This document shows, in pieces, positions 10,896 through 22,445 of a DNA stretch of 64,000 nt (positions are counted from its first letter, which is position 1; the number at the start of each line of letters is the position of its first letter). Made by a program: the position numbers and the translations under genes. Below the pieces are notes generated by a model, which saw only the letters and a program-made list of their open reading frames with translations, made no database searches and had not been told where the DNA came from. This DNA comes from Isoetes taiwanensis (taxonomy: Eukaryota > Streptophyta > Lycopodiopsida > Isoetales > Isoetaceae), in assembly GCA_021234155.1 (NCBI GenBank), contig JAJEKV010000036.1:13469426-13533425 (forward strand). The letters are read 5' to 3'.

Positions 10896-11030
10896 ATCAC
10901 CATATAAGCACTTCTGACCATCTTATCTATAAATCATGTATGCATTTATATATTAAAGATGTAAGCAGTTATATATGATCTACATTATAGTAATATACAA
11001 GATCTTATATATTAAGATGAAAGATATGTA

Positions 11031-13124
11031 TTACAAGTACAAGATCTCATGTATTAAGATGAACAATGTGCTATGTCTTTCCACATGTCTACAATATATT
11101 TCGGAATTTGGATTGTTTTCGGCATCCCAAGCATAATGAATAGCATCTAAATTCTCGTACCTTGAAGGATCGGAAGGATTAGGCCGCCAACGCTTAGTTA
11201 AGCAGTCCTTGTAGTCCCCTCCAGTAGGCTTCCACCACGATACAAAAATATGGCCAAAATATGTAGATTCTAGATCAAGAACAGCATTCTCCTCTGCATA
11301 TCCTAACCAAGTGGCAGTGTTATCATCTCCAGGTCTGACTAGAACAAACATACTTTGTCACATGTACGTGAGGATCAAACTCTTCAAGAAGCAACATTGG
11401 ACGGCCATCTGACGGGCCACAATAAGATGGTAAAGGTCGCGTGACCAAGGCAGATACGTCGACCTCTGGAACAAATGCTGTTTGTTCTAGAGGAGCTTGT
11501 CTTGTTTGTGGCCAAAATGCATCATTTTGAGGACGTCCTGGAGCAACATCCTCCAAAGAGATAAGAAGCTGGCTCCAATACTCAACACTTGCCGTGTATT
11601 GCCTTGCAAACAAGCTACTTTCTTGATTCTTACATATGTCTTTCCATAGGGAGATGTATTTGTTGATGCTATCCTTCAACCCTGGAAGATCCTTCAATGT
11701 TGGTCTAGGAGGAATATTTTGTGGCACACCACTTGGTAGCATTGGCTGACCATGTTCATCCTCTTTCCACATTCTAACTCCTGGAGAATCTGCTGGAAGC
11801 CACTCTTTATGTGTAGGACGCATTTTGTATTGCATAACAGGCCAATCTCCTGCCATCTTAAATTTGAAGAGCAATGGTTCAGTATGCCCAACCAGGCGTT
11901 GGCCCTTATCAGGGATGAATCCCTTCACAAAAGCCTTCCAATTTGGAACTTCATCAATAAAGTATGGAATTGGAGATTTTGCATTGCACTTGCTGAACAA
12001 GTAAAGTAGCTCTGGTAGTGTCAAAGCATCCGATGAACTCATCAAGGTTGAAAAATTCCCAAATAAAGCATCAATATCATCATGGGTGTGGCCGACCATC
12101 ATAAATCCCACTTGGATCTCATCAAAGACCTTAAGCCAAGTCAGGTATGAAAAGACATACCTATTTTTGTTTTGCCCTGATGCATTATCAAGTTGCAAAT
12201 AGAGATTTCGGGGGAGAGGGTTGAACACCTCAGGATTCGTTGTAGTTGAAGCACTTGGCAATACTTCTGCCATAGAAGCAAGTTTGTTCTTCAAAGGATT
12301 GGTATCCTTGACTGCTTGCATCCATTTGCAATCTGCAGGCTTACTTCCACATAAGTCACCTATCTTGTCCTCTTGTACCAATTCCAAGTTATGCAATATC
12401 CTAGAAAGTGAACCAATGTGGAAGTTTGAATCATCTTTCCATAAATCAAGTGAGAAATGACCATAGGCACGACCACCATGCCCATGAGTCAGAGCTCCTG
12501 TCAAACTGCTCTTCAAGCGATCACCTCTCCATACAGATTTTGCTAGATGATGACTTCTAGGCACTAAAGTCTTAACCTGATCCATCTTATCATGTATTAT
12601 ACATAGATGATTTTCTGAGACCATTTGTGACAATGCTCTCCAATGCCAATATTGACTTCTGCAAGAACGTTGCTCTAGCATATGAGACCGATGTTGAATT
12701 GTAAGATTTCGTCTCTCTCTTGTATCTTTTGTTTTTTCCAGCTTTTGCTTAATTACCACGCAGATGTTGCATTTAGAGAAGGCTGTATTGTTTGCAATGC
12801 TAACATCTGGAAATTCCCTTTTCCATATACTATAAAAAGAGTTCAAGGCTACAGTTGTTCCTGTAAGCTCCTCAACGACTGCACCAACTTCTTTATGTAT
12901 AAGCTTCTTATTAAGAATGGAAGGAAGCTTATGCACATTTTTCTCTTACATCATCTCTACCTCTTTTTGCTTCTATGGGGAATACTTTCGGCATTCTCCT
13001 GAATGAATCATCTCTAGCACACATTCTATTGGCGGTGTAGTGGATCTAGGCTTCTTAGAGCCAGTATTACCATGTTCAGCTACCTTTGCACCTGCTTCAA
13101 ATCTGTTTCTCCAATTGTAAAATG
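11031..13124 (-). pseudogene. Transposase gene of copy A, 3' part (DUF7869 domain)
   Basis: The frame 11,323-12,936 (537 residues) contains the signature of DUF7869 transposase-like proteins: LYLQLDNASGQNKNRYVFSY and, after about 30 residues, GFMMVGHTHDDIDALFG. An upstream HDKMD segment may supply another acidic residue. DUF7869 is known from plant and animal transposon proteins and is thought to have an RNase H-like DDE fold; the exact triad here is my inference. The C-terminal part continues in another frame (11,031-11,351) because two bases (GG) present in copy B near 49,732 are missing here. A second 14-base difference near 11,130 changes the C-terminus. The 5' part of the gene lies beyond the CACTA insertion, at 19,949-21,866. 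Confidence 0.75.
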
Positions 13125-13148
13125 TTGCACAACAAGAGAATGGACATT

Positions 13149-13395
13149 TAGCGACGTGGGCTTGCGACGTCTGTGCGACGTGACCATGCGACGTCAATGC
13201 GACGTCACGTCGCAGACACGTCGCATGCGACGTGTGGTGCGACGTCTGACACCGTGACGTGGCAGATCTGTCACGCCAAGTGCACCACGTCGCATCGCGT
13301 GCGTCACTTTTGTGCGACGTGGCGCCGCGTCTTGACGTGGCGTCGCGGCGGGGATCGCCGCGTCGGACGCCCGTCATCTGGCGGGCGTCTAGTGT
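13149..13395. repeat. Left subterminal GCGACGT repeats of the CACTA element
   Basis: Dense direct and inverted copies of (T)GCGACGT(C) and GACGTGGC. The right side (19,705-19,920) has the same motif family. In En/Spm such motifs bind the element-encoded TnpA-type protein; that role here is by analogy. Confidence 0.8.
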
Positions 13396-13880
13396 ACTTT
13401 GTTCTTTTTGGAGAACAAGGGTGGTCTTCTGGCCAGGAAAGTTGGTCCCCAGGGTAATGTCGATATTCTGAGTCCATTGGAAGAGCCAAATCATGGTTTT
13501 GGAGAGGGGAAATTGCTCGTCCATCGCCAGGGCCTGCATGTGAGCTCTGGAAGACTCGGAGCTATTTCATCGTGCACCAACACTGCATATCCTAGTGAAA
13601 TGTTTTTCTCATGTCCGCACCGGCACGTTGCACCGCTTGTCAAAATTCCACCTTTTTTCGATGCAGAATTTTTTAGTTATGCGTTCTTTTGCATTCATGC
13701 TTCATAAATTCGTAATTAATGCATGGTATGGAATTAAATTCTGATTTTTTGTCAGTTGGCTTCCTATGTCATCCCCAGCATACAGGCAAATTTGTAGAAT
13801 TTCCGGATAAAGTAATGATCAAATAGGTAGCATTGGAACGGTCTAAGCGTTCTGTTCTTTGGCGGGCAAGAGCAAGACAT

Positions 13881-16800
13881 TCATAAATTCGTAATTAATG
13901 CATAGTAAGGAATTAAATTCTGATTTTTTGTCAGCAGGCTTCTTAAGTCATCGCCAACGTACATGCCAGTTTTCAAAATTTCCAGACAAGGTTTAGATCA
14001 AAGTGTTTGCATTAGTACGGTCCCCGGCAACTGTTGTTAGGCGTACCGAAATGGGCACACTTGCCCAAGTCAAACAAGGCGGGGACCTTGCAAGGCCGCC
14101 TCATTAGAGGGGAGAGTCCGAACCCCAAGAGGCGAGCCACAAAAAGTTTCCCGAGGCAGCCTTTCCTGGCAGCGCTCCCCCGGAGGGCCGTACGCTAAAG
14201 ACCACACTCCCGGATCTCGGTTCCCCTATCCGACCGTTGAATCCTTCGTTCAAGGGCCCTGTCTCGATAAGGTCCAAAAAAATCCAACATCCGTCCGTGA
14301 GAACTTATCAAACCGCGAAGCATCCTGCGGTCGACCGTGTAGAAACCAAAGTGTTTTGTCGTTCGGACATTGCGGAGGCTCCGGAATGGCGATTCGACTT
14401 CGCCACATCGTCCGGGAGGCCGAAATTACCCTAGAGACCAAGTTGCACGGTCGGGTTTTTGCAAAAGAAAGAAACACTTACGCCCTACGTTGCAGTATTC
14501 GACAGCCACCTCCTAGGCCAATTGACTATGAGTGTGTTGGACATGAGATAGTTTGACGCTACCTCGAGAAGGGGTGGTCTTTTGGCCATGAAACTTGGTC
14601 CCCAGGGCAATGTCGACGTTCCGAGTCCATTGGCAGAGCCGAATCACGATTCCTCGAGGGGAAGTTGCCCGTCCGTCGCCAGACTTTTCGGGAGAGGACT
14701 TTTGGGGCAAGCCGCTTCCGGATGGTTTTAGGGTCCGTGCTCAAGGCGTCAACACCCCCCCTCTACGTCCAAGACACGGCCAAGGGTCCTAGTCGAATCG
14801 ACAAGGATAGAGCCTCAAACGTAAACCCTATGAGTTGCCGTGTTCTAGCGGGGTTTGGCGTTTTGGATGCCGAAGTTTTGGTCCTTTGCACTTGGGACTT
14901 GGCTGATAAGATGCGATTTGAGAACGCCGAAGCAAGGGGAACCGGCGGAATGGAGTTTGGATCTGTACTCCTCCCGTTGTGGTAGTTAGAAGTAAAGGCG
15001 CGCTTTTTGCGGTAGCAAGACATTCATAAATTCGTAATTAATGCATAGTACGGAATTAAATTCTGATTTTTTGTCGGCAGGCTTCCTAAGTCATCGCCAA
15101 CATACTGAGGCCGGTTTTCAAAATTTCCTGGACAAGGTTTAGATCAAAGTGTTTGCATTAGAACGGTCCGGGGCAGCTGGCATTGGGCAGCCGAGAAATG
15201 GCACACTTTCCCAAGTCAAACAAGGCCAGGACCTTGCAAGGCCACCTCATTAGAGGGGAGAGTCCGGACCCCGGAGGCGAGCCCCAAAAGTTTCCCCGAG
15301 GCAGCCTTTCCGGCGGCGCTCCCCACAGGGGCCGTCGCTAAAGACCACACTCCCCGATCTCGTTCCCCTATCCGACCGCTTGAATCCTTCGTTCAAGAGC
15401 CCCGTCCCGATAAGGTCCAAAAAATCCAACATCCGTCCCGTGAGAACTTATCAAACCGCTGAAGCGTCCCGTCGGCCGAATGTAGAAACCAAAGTGTTTT
15501 GTCGTTCGGACATTGCGGAGGTTCTAGAATGGCGATTCGACTTCGCCACATCACCCGGGAGGCCGAAATTACCCTAGAGACCAAGTTGCCGCGGTCGGTT
15601 TTGCAAAAGAAAGAAACACTTACGCCCTCGTTGCGATGTCGGCAGACCACCTCCTAGGCCAATTGACTACGAAAGTGTGTTGGACATGAGATAGTTTGAC
15701 GCTACCTCGAGAAGGGGTGGTCTTTTGGCCATGAAACTTGGTCCCCGGGGCAATGTCGGCGTTCCGGAGTCCATTGGCGAGCGAATCACGATTCCGGAGG
15801 GGGAAGTTGCCCATCCGTCGCCGGGGCCTTCGGGGAGAGGACTTTTGGGGCAAGCTGCGTCCGGGTGGTTTTAGGGTCCGTGTCCGGCGTCAACACCACC
15901 CCTCTACGTCAAGACACGGCGCAAGGTCCTAGTCGAATCTGACAAGGATAGAGCCTCCGAAACGTAAACCCTATGAGTTGCCAGGTTCTAGCAGGGTTTG
16001 CGTTTTGGGTGCCGAGTTTTGGTCCTTTGCACTTGGGACTTGGCTGATAAGATGCAGTTGAGAACGCGAAGCAAGGGGAACTGATGGAATGGAGTTTGGA
16101 TCCATACTCCTCCGTTGTGGCGCTTTAGAAGTAAAGGCAGCTTTTGCAGTAGCAAGACATTCATAAATTCGTAATTAATGCATAGTACGGAATTAAATTC
16201 TGATTTTTTGTCAGCAGGCTTCCTAAGTCATCGCCAACATACAGGCCAGTTTTCAAAATTTTCGGACAAGGTTTAGATCAAAGTGTTTGCATTAGAACGG
16301 TCCGGGCAGCCTGTTGTTGGGCAGCCGAGCTGGCACACTTGCCCAAGTCAAATAAGGTCAGGACCTTGCAAGGCCACCTCATTAGAGGGGAGAGTCCGGA
16401 CCCCAGGAGGCGAGCCCCAAAAAGTTTCCCGAGGCAGCCTTTCCTAGCAGCGTACACGCTAAAGACCACACTCCCGGATCTCGGTTCCCCTATCCGACCG
16501 TTGAATCCTTCGTTCAAGGGCCCTGTCTCGATAAGGTCCAAAAAAATCCAACATCCATCCGTGAGAACTTATCAAACCGCGAAGCGTCCTGCGGTCGACC
16601 GTGTAGAAACCAAAGTGTTTTGTCGTTCGGACATTGCGGAGGCTCTGGAATGGCGATTCGACTTCGCCACATCGTCCGGGAGGCCGAAATTACCCTAGAG
16701 ACCAAGTTGCACGGTCAGTTTTGCAAAAGAAAGAAACACTTACGCCCTACGTTGCAGTATTCGACAGCCACCTCCTAGGCCAATTGACTACGAGTGTGTT

Positions 16801-17703
16801 GGACATGAGATAGTTTGACGCTACCTCGAGAAGGGGTGGTCTTTTGGCCATGAAACTTGGTCCCCAGGGCAATGTCGACGTTCTGAGTCCATTGGCAGAG
16901 CCGAATCACGATTCCGGAGAGGGGAAGTTGCCCGTCCGTCGCCAGGCCCTTCGGGAGAGGACTTTTGGGGCAAGCTGCTTCCGGATGGTTTTTAGGGTCC
17001 GTGCTCAAGGTCCAACACCCCCTACGTCAAGACACGGCGCAAGGTCCTAGTCGAATCTGACAAGGATAGAGCCTCCGAAACGTAAACCCTATGAGTTGCC
17101 AGGTTCTAGCAGGGTTTGCGTTTTGGGTGCCGAGTTTTGGTCCTTTGCACTTGGGACTTGGCTGATAAGATGCAGTTGAGAACGCGAAGCAAGGGGAACT
17201 GACGGAATGGAGTTTGGATCTGTACTCCTCCCGTTGTGGTAGTTAGAAGTAAAGGGCAGCTTTTGCAGTAGCAAGACATTCATAAATTCGTAATTAATGC
17301 ATAGTACGGAATTAAATTCTGATTTTTTGTCAGCAGGCTTCCTAAGTCATCGCCAACATACTGAGCCAAAAATTTCCGGACAAGGTTTAGATCAAAGTGT
17401 TTGCATTAGAACGGTCCGGGCAGCGTTGTTGTTGGGCGTACCGAAATGGCACACACTTGCCCAAGTCAAACAAGGCCAGGACCTTGCAAGGCCACCTCAT
17501 TAGAGGGGAGAGTCCGGGACCCGTGGGCGAGCCCCAAAAAGTTTCCGAGGCGCCTTTCTGGCGGCTCCCGGGGCCGTGACGCTAAAGACCACACTCCCGA
17601 ATCTCCGGTTCCCCTATCCGGCCGTTGAATCCTTCGTTCAAGGGGCCTCGCTTCGATAAGGGCCAAAAATCCAACATCCGTCCCCGAGAACTTATCAAAC
17701 CGC
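13881..17703. repeat. Tandem array of about 1.13 kb units inside the CACTA element
   Basis: The marker TCATAAATTCGTAATTAATG recurs at 13,881, 15,024, 16,161 and 17,280, giving units of 1,143, 1,137 and 1,119 bp plus a partial fourth of about 420 bp. A short related piece precedes the array at about 13,704. Units differ by many small indels. Open frames in them differ from unit to unit, so the array is not credibly coding. Confidence 0.9.
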
Positions 17704-17937
17704 CACCCCAGGCTCAAACATGCCACCCTGTGCTCAAACATTCGTAAGTAGTAGCAATAGAAGATTGGTTAAATCCGAATGTGATTTTGATCGCATATAT
17801 GGCTCGGGAATGTCCAAATTAGCATAAGGACAAACTTTCATGACCATCGGATGAAAAAAAAAGGCACCAAAAATTAAAAGTGTTAGGCGTCGCTATAACA
17901 AAATATCGTTACGGACACGCCGCATGCGACGTTAAAC

Positions 17938-17967
17938 CAGATATACGATTTTGAAATCGTATATCTG
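17938..17967. repeat. Perfect 14-bp inverted repeat
   Basis: CAGATATACGATTT, 2 nt, then its exact reverse complement. It lies between two patches of GCGACGT-type motifs (17,885-18,015), suggesting the join of an internal CACTA-related segment. Confidence 0.75.
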
Positions 17968-18189
17968 ATTTCAAAATTACGTCGCATCGACGCGTCAGCG
18001 GCGTCGCATCGCGGCCAGTATTTTTTTCACGATCCGTGGCCGTCTTTTTTAGGGACCATTCCTAGGCTTCCTTCTATCGACTATTTTGGGCGATCTTGGC
18101 CTTCTGACCTTGAACGACTTGCAAGCACTCTTTTTAAGGTTAGTAGATCATGCTTTTTGGATTGAATAGTTTTTTGGATTGAATGATTT

Positions 18190-18545
18190 AGTGTAGATTT
18201 CAAATTTTTTTCTATCTCTTTCCTTCTTTTTTTTCTTCTTCTTGTTTTACGCATTCTTCTTCTTTTTCCTTCTTTCCTCATTTCTTTCTTGATTCTTCCC
18301 TTATTTCACTCTTCCATTCTTCCATTCTTCTATCTTCTTCCATTTCATTCTCTTATTTCTTCCATTCTTCTCTTTCTTCCCCTAATTTCTTTTTTCTCCT
18401 CTTTCCCCTTCTCTTCTTTCTCCCACCCTTCTCTTCTTCTTTGATTCATTCATTTTTTTCTTTCTTGTTTTACTATTTCTTCATCTTTTTTTTTTTTTTT
18501 TTGTTTCTTCTTCGATCTTTTTTTTTCGTTGTTCTTATTATTCTA
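18190..18545. repeat. Pyrimidine-rich low-complexity tract
   Basis: An almost uninterrupted TTC/TCTT-rich tract, ending with a run of T near 18,490. Frames in it are artefacts of composition. Confidence 0.85.
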
Positions 18546-18670
18546 ACTCTTTGTTGCTTTCTATTTCGATTTGGACCCTCAGGATCTTGTTACACACGTC
18601 CTTCTTTTGGTAAGTTGATCGCGCTTGCATTTTATTTTTATAATTTTAAGCAGGTTAAAAAAAATTGATG

Positions 18671-18965
18671 GAGTGGCTTGTTCAAGGGCACGGGTCGGCT
18701 CCACCTAGAGTGGGGAGGACCATGTACCCGGGTTCGAAGTCCACTTCACTACGATCATATATTTTTCCTAGGTTAAGGAGTGGCTTGTTCAAGGGCACGG
18801 CCGGCTCCACCTAGAGTGGAGAGGGCCACGTACCCGGGTTCAAGTCCACAGCCACTTGTTATTTTTAGGTTTAAAAATAAAATTGTAGTGGCTTGTTCAA
18901 GGGCACGGTAGGCTCCACTACGAGTGGAGACGACCAGGTGTTCGGGTCCAAGTCGACTTTTCTTG
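18671..18965 (+). repeat. Three tandem units with tRNA-like promoter boxes
   Basis: Units begin GAGTGGCTTGTTCAAGGGCA at 18,671 and 18,778 and slightly diverged at 18,886, so the period is 107-108 bp. Units one and two contain a good RNA polymerase III B box (GGTTCGAAGTCC at 18,731, GGTTCAAGTCC at 18,837) after CCCG. The third is diverged. The units may derive from a tRNA or a SINE head; no full cloverleaf was established. Confidence 0.55.
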
Positions 18966-19054
18966 TAATTCTTGGGTAGAGGTGGCCAAATCTAGCTTAT
19001 AACCCTAAAGCGTATGTTAGCCAACTCTAGCTTTTAATCCGACTAATCCAGTTT

Positions 19055-19465
19055 TGGAAGGGGCTCATTTCGATGATGGGGGGAGCTGCTTCGAAAAAGA
19101 AGGTACATGACCTAGTCATAGTCTTATTTTTATTCTTTTGTTTTGTGTTAATCTATCGATTTATAGAAAAGGCAAAGAGTGATTGCAAAATTGAAGTCGA
19201 ATGCCAAAAATTGGGAGGCGATTGGTCAAAGGTCCCTAAACCACTTAATCGGTCCATAAGGAAGATATCAAGGTATTTGTTATTTGTTGCCATTCGCTCA
19301 ATTCGAATAAGACATTTAACTTGTCATGTTGTATTCCTTGCAATCGATCACTTTCGAACGTGCAAAGGATTCCAAGAAAAACATCGCCTCCTCACTGACC
19401 GGTCAAGGCAACTTCAAGCAAACGAATTCCGTCTCACTTGGGTTCTGGCGGCCGAAATAGATTCG
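19055..19465 (+). pseudogene. Exon-like fragment near the right end of the CACTA element
   Basis: An open frame 19,073-19,468 spans sequence that matches 5,226-5,560 elsewhere in the window. The match includes a 5' segment (GGGGCTCATTTCGATGATGG...AAAAAGAAGGTACATGACC) and a 3' segment with a more diverged middle, as expected for exon-intron-exon. The most plausible reading is the remains of an element-encoded gene. The family is not recognised. Confidence 0.4.
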
Positions 19466-19704
19466 TAAGTGCTATAAACTCTTAGTTCACGTTAACTTTC
19501 AATGTCATTGTCTAATATTGGTCGTATTGTTATAGAATTGGCTATCTGGGTTTTCCCCCAACAGGGAACACGTAAAGATAGCCACTACCGCCTCTTTGTA
19601 TATGATATTGTAACTAACTATTAAAATTCTTTCCTTTTTTTTTTTTTTATTTTTTTTTTAAATTTTTTTTTTAAATTTTTTTTTTTTTTTCGTTTTTTTT
19701 TAAG

Positions 19705-19920
19705 TCACGCCGTGCGACGCGACGTCCGCCGCGACGCTGACGTCCCGAAGTCACGCCTCGAGTCCGCGTCTGCTTGCGACGCTGAAGCGACGCCGCTTAC
19801 GACGTCGATCGCGACGCCGCGTCGCATGCGACGATGGTCCGCAACGACGTCTGTGTGAGACGCCCGTCGGCGACGCCGTCGACGTCGCATAGACGCGCTC
19901 GTTCGGCCGCTATAGACGCC
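19705..19920. repeat. Right subterminal GCGACG repeats of the CACTA element
   Basis: Repeated GCGACGCC, GCGACGTC and related motifs in both orientations, directly inside the right terminal inverted repeat. A poly-T tract (about 19,630-19,700) precedes it. Confidence 0.8.
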
Positions 19921-21463
19921 GCTAAATGACCCTTTTCTTGTTGTGTTGATCGATCGATACCTAAAGCCATCGCCACCCAAACGTAGACAATTCCATCCCC
20001 GTGAGCACTATCCTGTCCTCTCCTTCTCCTGTGTAAGTCACACTCAGCACGTCAAAAAAAAACGTAACCCTTGCATTGTATGGTTGGGATAAAAATTCTT
20101 TTCTTAATTCACGTACTTGATGCTTGGTAAGTTTCTTGTTGCAAGTATTTTTTGCAGCACTTGACTTCATAAACTTGTTGATGGAACTTGTTGAGCATAG
20201 CCTTTCCTCTTTGCTTTTTCCCTTGGGCTCTCTTGGAATCCTATTTGTGTAAGTATACTTCCTTTTTCGTTTGAATTGAGCCTGAATGTTGTCCTCAAAT
20301 GATTCTAGCTCTATATCCTCATTTTCTTTAGCTTCTCGAGCTTGCAGATTTTGTGAGACAGGTCCTTCCATCCAAAGAAGATCACATCATTTGTTTTCCC
20401 CACCTAACAAGTGCATTCTCACTTGGTCTTTTCTTCCAAGACAAGCATATCTCAGATCCTCTTTCATTAGTTCAGGAAGCACCTTTCCAACACAAAGGCC
20501 AACCTTTGTGTCTCCTAGGAATTCATCATCAACAGCATCTTGTGGATCACTGAATAGAACTATAGCTTCTGCATATTTAGTTCTAGTACAAGAATGGAGA
20601 ATGTGGCACTGCATGTCCAAGAGTTCTGTTCTTGAGTAACTAGGTGGTGGCTCATCATCATCTGATGGTATTCTCATGAGCAAACCGGTAGCTAAATCCA
20701 CTGATGGATCAATCTCTTCATCTGCATCTGACACTGCCTCCACAGATTCTATGTATGAGTTGTGTGAGGTAGGTATCCCCATGTCTGATCTTGGTGTCTC
20801 ATCATGGGCTGCATCAATGCCATGAAAACGTATAATCGCTTCGAGGCCATTCGATGAATGTGCCCACAGCCTCTGCAATATTAGCTGCACCCACACATGC
20901 AATCGGAAGCACGTGAGTTGGCACCACAGCCTCGGTAACTTGCACAGCTACGTTCAGTGCATCGACATCCTTCCCATGGATGCTACTTCTATTGAGCCAA
21001 TGACCTCTGCCAACAACAACATTGTCACTGCATAAGTTCACCAAGTTCTCTGTGTTGCTTATTGGCTGAGATGAAGGAGAAGTGGGTGATGACGATGTAG
21101 AGGAACTACTAGGCAGGTTGGGGGTTTCCGTATCAGATGATGATACAGGTGAAGCATCTGGACGATTCTCACGTCTTTTCTAGGCCATTCGATAAATGTG
21201 CCTACGGCTTCAGCAACATTATCCGCGCCTGCACATGGAACGGGAAGCACATGGGATGGAATTATGGCTTCAGTGACCTCCACGATGACATTCCTAAATT
21301 CAATGTTCTTTCCATGTAGGTGCCCTCTATGCAGTTCATGCCCCCTGGCAACAACCATGTCACCACAGAGGAAGTTCTGCAAGGTCCTTTTCCTGTAAGC
21401 ATACATTGACACACACATGGTTAGAAACCCCACGGAAATGACCAAAAAATATAGACAAACAGG

Positions 21464-21595
21464 CAAATGGCGCGAATGCGCCATTTGTTCAAATAGCGCA
21501 GCCGCGCCATTTGCCTTAATGGCGCGGCTGCGCTATTTTGAGGCAAATGGCGCAGCTGCGCTATTTTGAGGCCAATGGCGCACCAGCGCCATTTG
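21464..21595. repeat. Array of five 24-bp dyads in the transposase intron
   Basis: Dyads start at 21,464, 21,490, 21,516, 21,544 and 21,572. Each is ten bases, a 4-nt spacer and the ten-base complement. The first is perfect (CAAATGGCGC, GAAT, GCGCCATTTG); the others have one to three changes such as TAGCGC for TGGCGC. The regular 26-28 bp spacing resembles an iteron or binding-site array. Confidence 0.85.
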
Positions 21596-21659
21596 GCTTC
21601 CTTACGAAACAAAACAGGAAAACGAAACCAGATCACTACAGATTACTACATATAACTAC

Positions 21660-21765
21660 AGGCTACTACAGATTACTAAAGATTACAGATTACACATTAG
21701 TAGAGATTACTACAGACTACAAGATTATTACAGATTACTACAGATTACTACAGATTACTTCCTGG
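21660..21765. repeat. AGATTACTAC short tandem repeats in the intron
   Basis: The motif CAGATTACTA and variants recur about ten times within the first intron of the transposase gene. Simple tandem repeats; no function is visible. Confidence 0.7.
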
Positions 21766-21889
21766 GTAGAAACATTATTCTGCACTTATAGGAGAAATTG
21801 CTGACAATTAAACTAAAACAGAACAGTCACTAACCTTGGGGTCATTGTAGATCGAGATTCAGCCATTGAAAGAAGGGAAGCGCCTGCTA

Positions 21890-22070
21890 TCAAATGAAGA
21901 AGCGCCTGCTATCAAATGAAGAAGCGCCTGCTAACCAAGTGAAGCACCTGCAACCAACTAAAGCGCCTGCAACTGAAGGTAGCGCCCAAAGAAGCGCCTG
22001 CTAACCAAGTGAAGCGCCTGCAACCAAGTGAAGCGCCTGCAACTGAAGGTAGCGCCCAAAGAAGCTCTCA
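21890..22070. repeat. About 20-bp tandem repeats in the transposase leader
   Basis: GAAGCGCCTGC followed by variants of TAACCAAGT or AACTGAAGGT repeats about ten times just upstream of the transposase start codon. The copy B counterpart (45,740-45,905) keeps AGCGCTT-type repeats, so the array is a conserved part of the 5' leader. Confidence 0.7.
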
Positions 22071-22280
22071 CTGACAAAGAAAACACATACCAAAAACTCT
22101 CCCCGAAGAACCAATGCCTAAGGCGTAATAGACGCCCGACGACGAAATACCGCTTTGGCGGCCAAGTCCTCTCAGGCGCAAGTACCTGCGAATGTTGAAG
22201 CGAGGACGGGGAGCATAAAATCGCAACCTGCGAATACGAGGACGAAAGCGCCTTCTGTTTACCATATCTGCACCCGCAGA

Positions 22281-22290
22281 TTTTATAAAC
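22281..22290 (-). promoter_or_regulatory. Candidate TATA box of the transposase gene
   Basis: TTTATAAAAT read on the minus strand, about 415 bp upstream of the transposase ATG. It is the best TATA match on that side of the divergent region. A similar ATTATAAATT lies at the matching place in copy B near 45,555. Confidence 0.35.
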
Positions 22291-22334
22291 GGCTTTGAGA
22301 TAGGGACTGGCACAATATATGCGAAAACTTAAAA

Positions 22335-22445
22335 AGTGGCGGGGAATTCAAATTTTAAAATTCAAGTGGCGGACGGGCGGGGAATTCAAATTTTAAAATT
22401 CAAGTGGCGGACGGGCGGGAAATTCAAATTTTGAAATTGCAGTGG
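22335..22445. repeat. 43-bp tandem repeats in the divergent promoter region
   Basis: GTGGCGGACGGGCGGG followed by AATTCAAATTTTAAAATTCAA repeats two to three times. The AATTTTAAAATT core is palindromic. Copy B has a matching, diverged block (45,420-45,620). Confidence 0.7.

Larger units (their letters stand above)
13128..19945. mobile_element. CACTA (En/Spm-like) transposon inserted in the copy A transposase gene
   Basis: The ends are inverted repeats beginning CACAACAAGA, a variant of the plant CACTACAAGA terminus, and continuing with a shared CATTTAGCG (26 of 30 positions agree). The element is flanked by TTG at 13,125-13,127 and at 19,946-19,948, the 3-bp duplication expected for CACTA. 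Copy B carries the same site with a single TTG (CAA on the plus strand at 47,948-47,950) and no insertion. Subterminal DNA on both sides is full of GCGACGT motifs, as in En/Spm elements. No TNP2-like transposase was found, so it is probably non-autonomous. Length 6,818 bp. Confidence 0.92.
19949..21866 (-). pseudogene. Transposase gene of copy A, 5' part (two DUF8039 domains)
   Basis: Exon 1 is 21,835-21,866 (ATG at 21,866, MAESRSTMTPR). Its donor is AAG|GTTAG and the intron runs 21,393-21,834 to acceptor TTACAG|G; exon 2 starts at 21,392 in frame. Exon 2 encodes two similar domains, each with a GDMVVARGHEL-type start and an AVGTFIEWPR end. These fit DUF8039, which is known from plant Ptta/En/Spm-type transposon proteins. 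A Ser/Thr/Pro-rich linker separates them. Downstream are an acidic region (20,387-20,902) and a basic, Lys-rich region (19,961-20,371), then the CACTA insertion. Frame changes occur near 21,170, 20,860 and 20,385. Copy B has the same order, and its exon 1 is at 45,915-45,944. Confidence 0.7.

Noticed and set aside
13173-13539. Several overlapping frames in both strands
   Set aside because: They are produced by the GCGACGT subterminal repeats of the CACTA element; the minus frame 12,973-13,539 runs across the insertion boundary.
13881-17703. Tandem array considered as ribosomal DNA spacer or coding repeats
   Set aside because: No rRNA sequence is present, and open frames are not conserved between units.
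21464-21595. Evenly spaced repeats that look superficially like a CRISPR array
   Set aside because: The units are self-complementary dyads with 2-4 bp between them and no unique spacers; the DNA is a plant transposon intron.
22068-22265. Arg-rich small frame upstream of the transposase (minus strand)
   Set aside because: Not conserved as protein in copy B; it falls in the repetitive leader next to the promoter.
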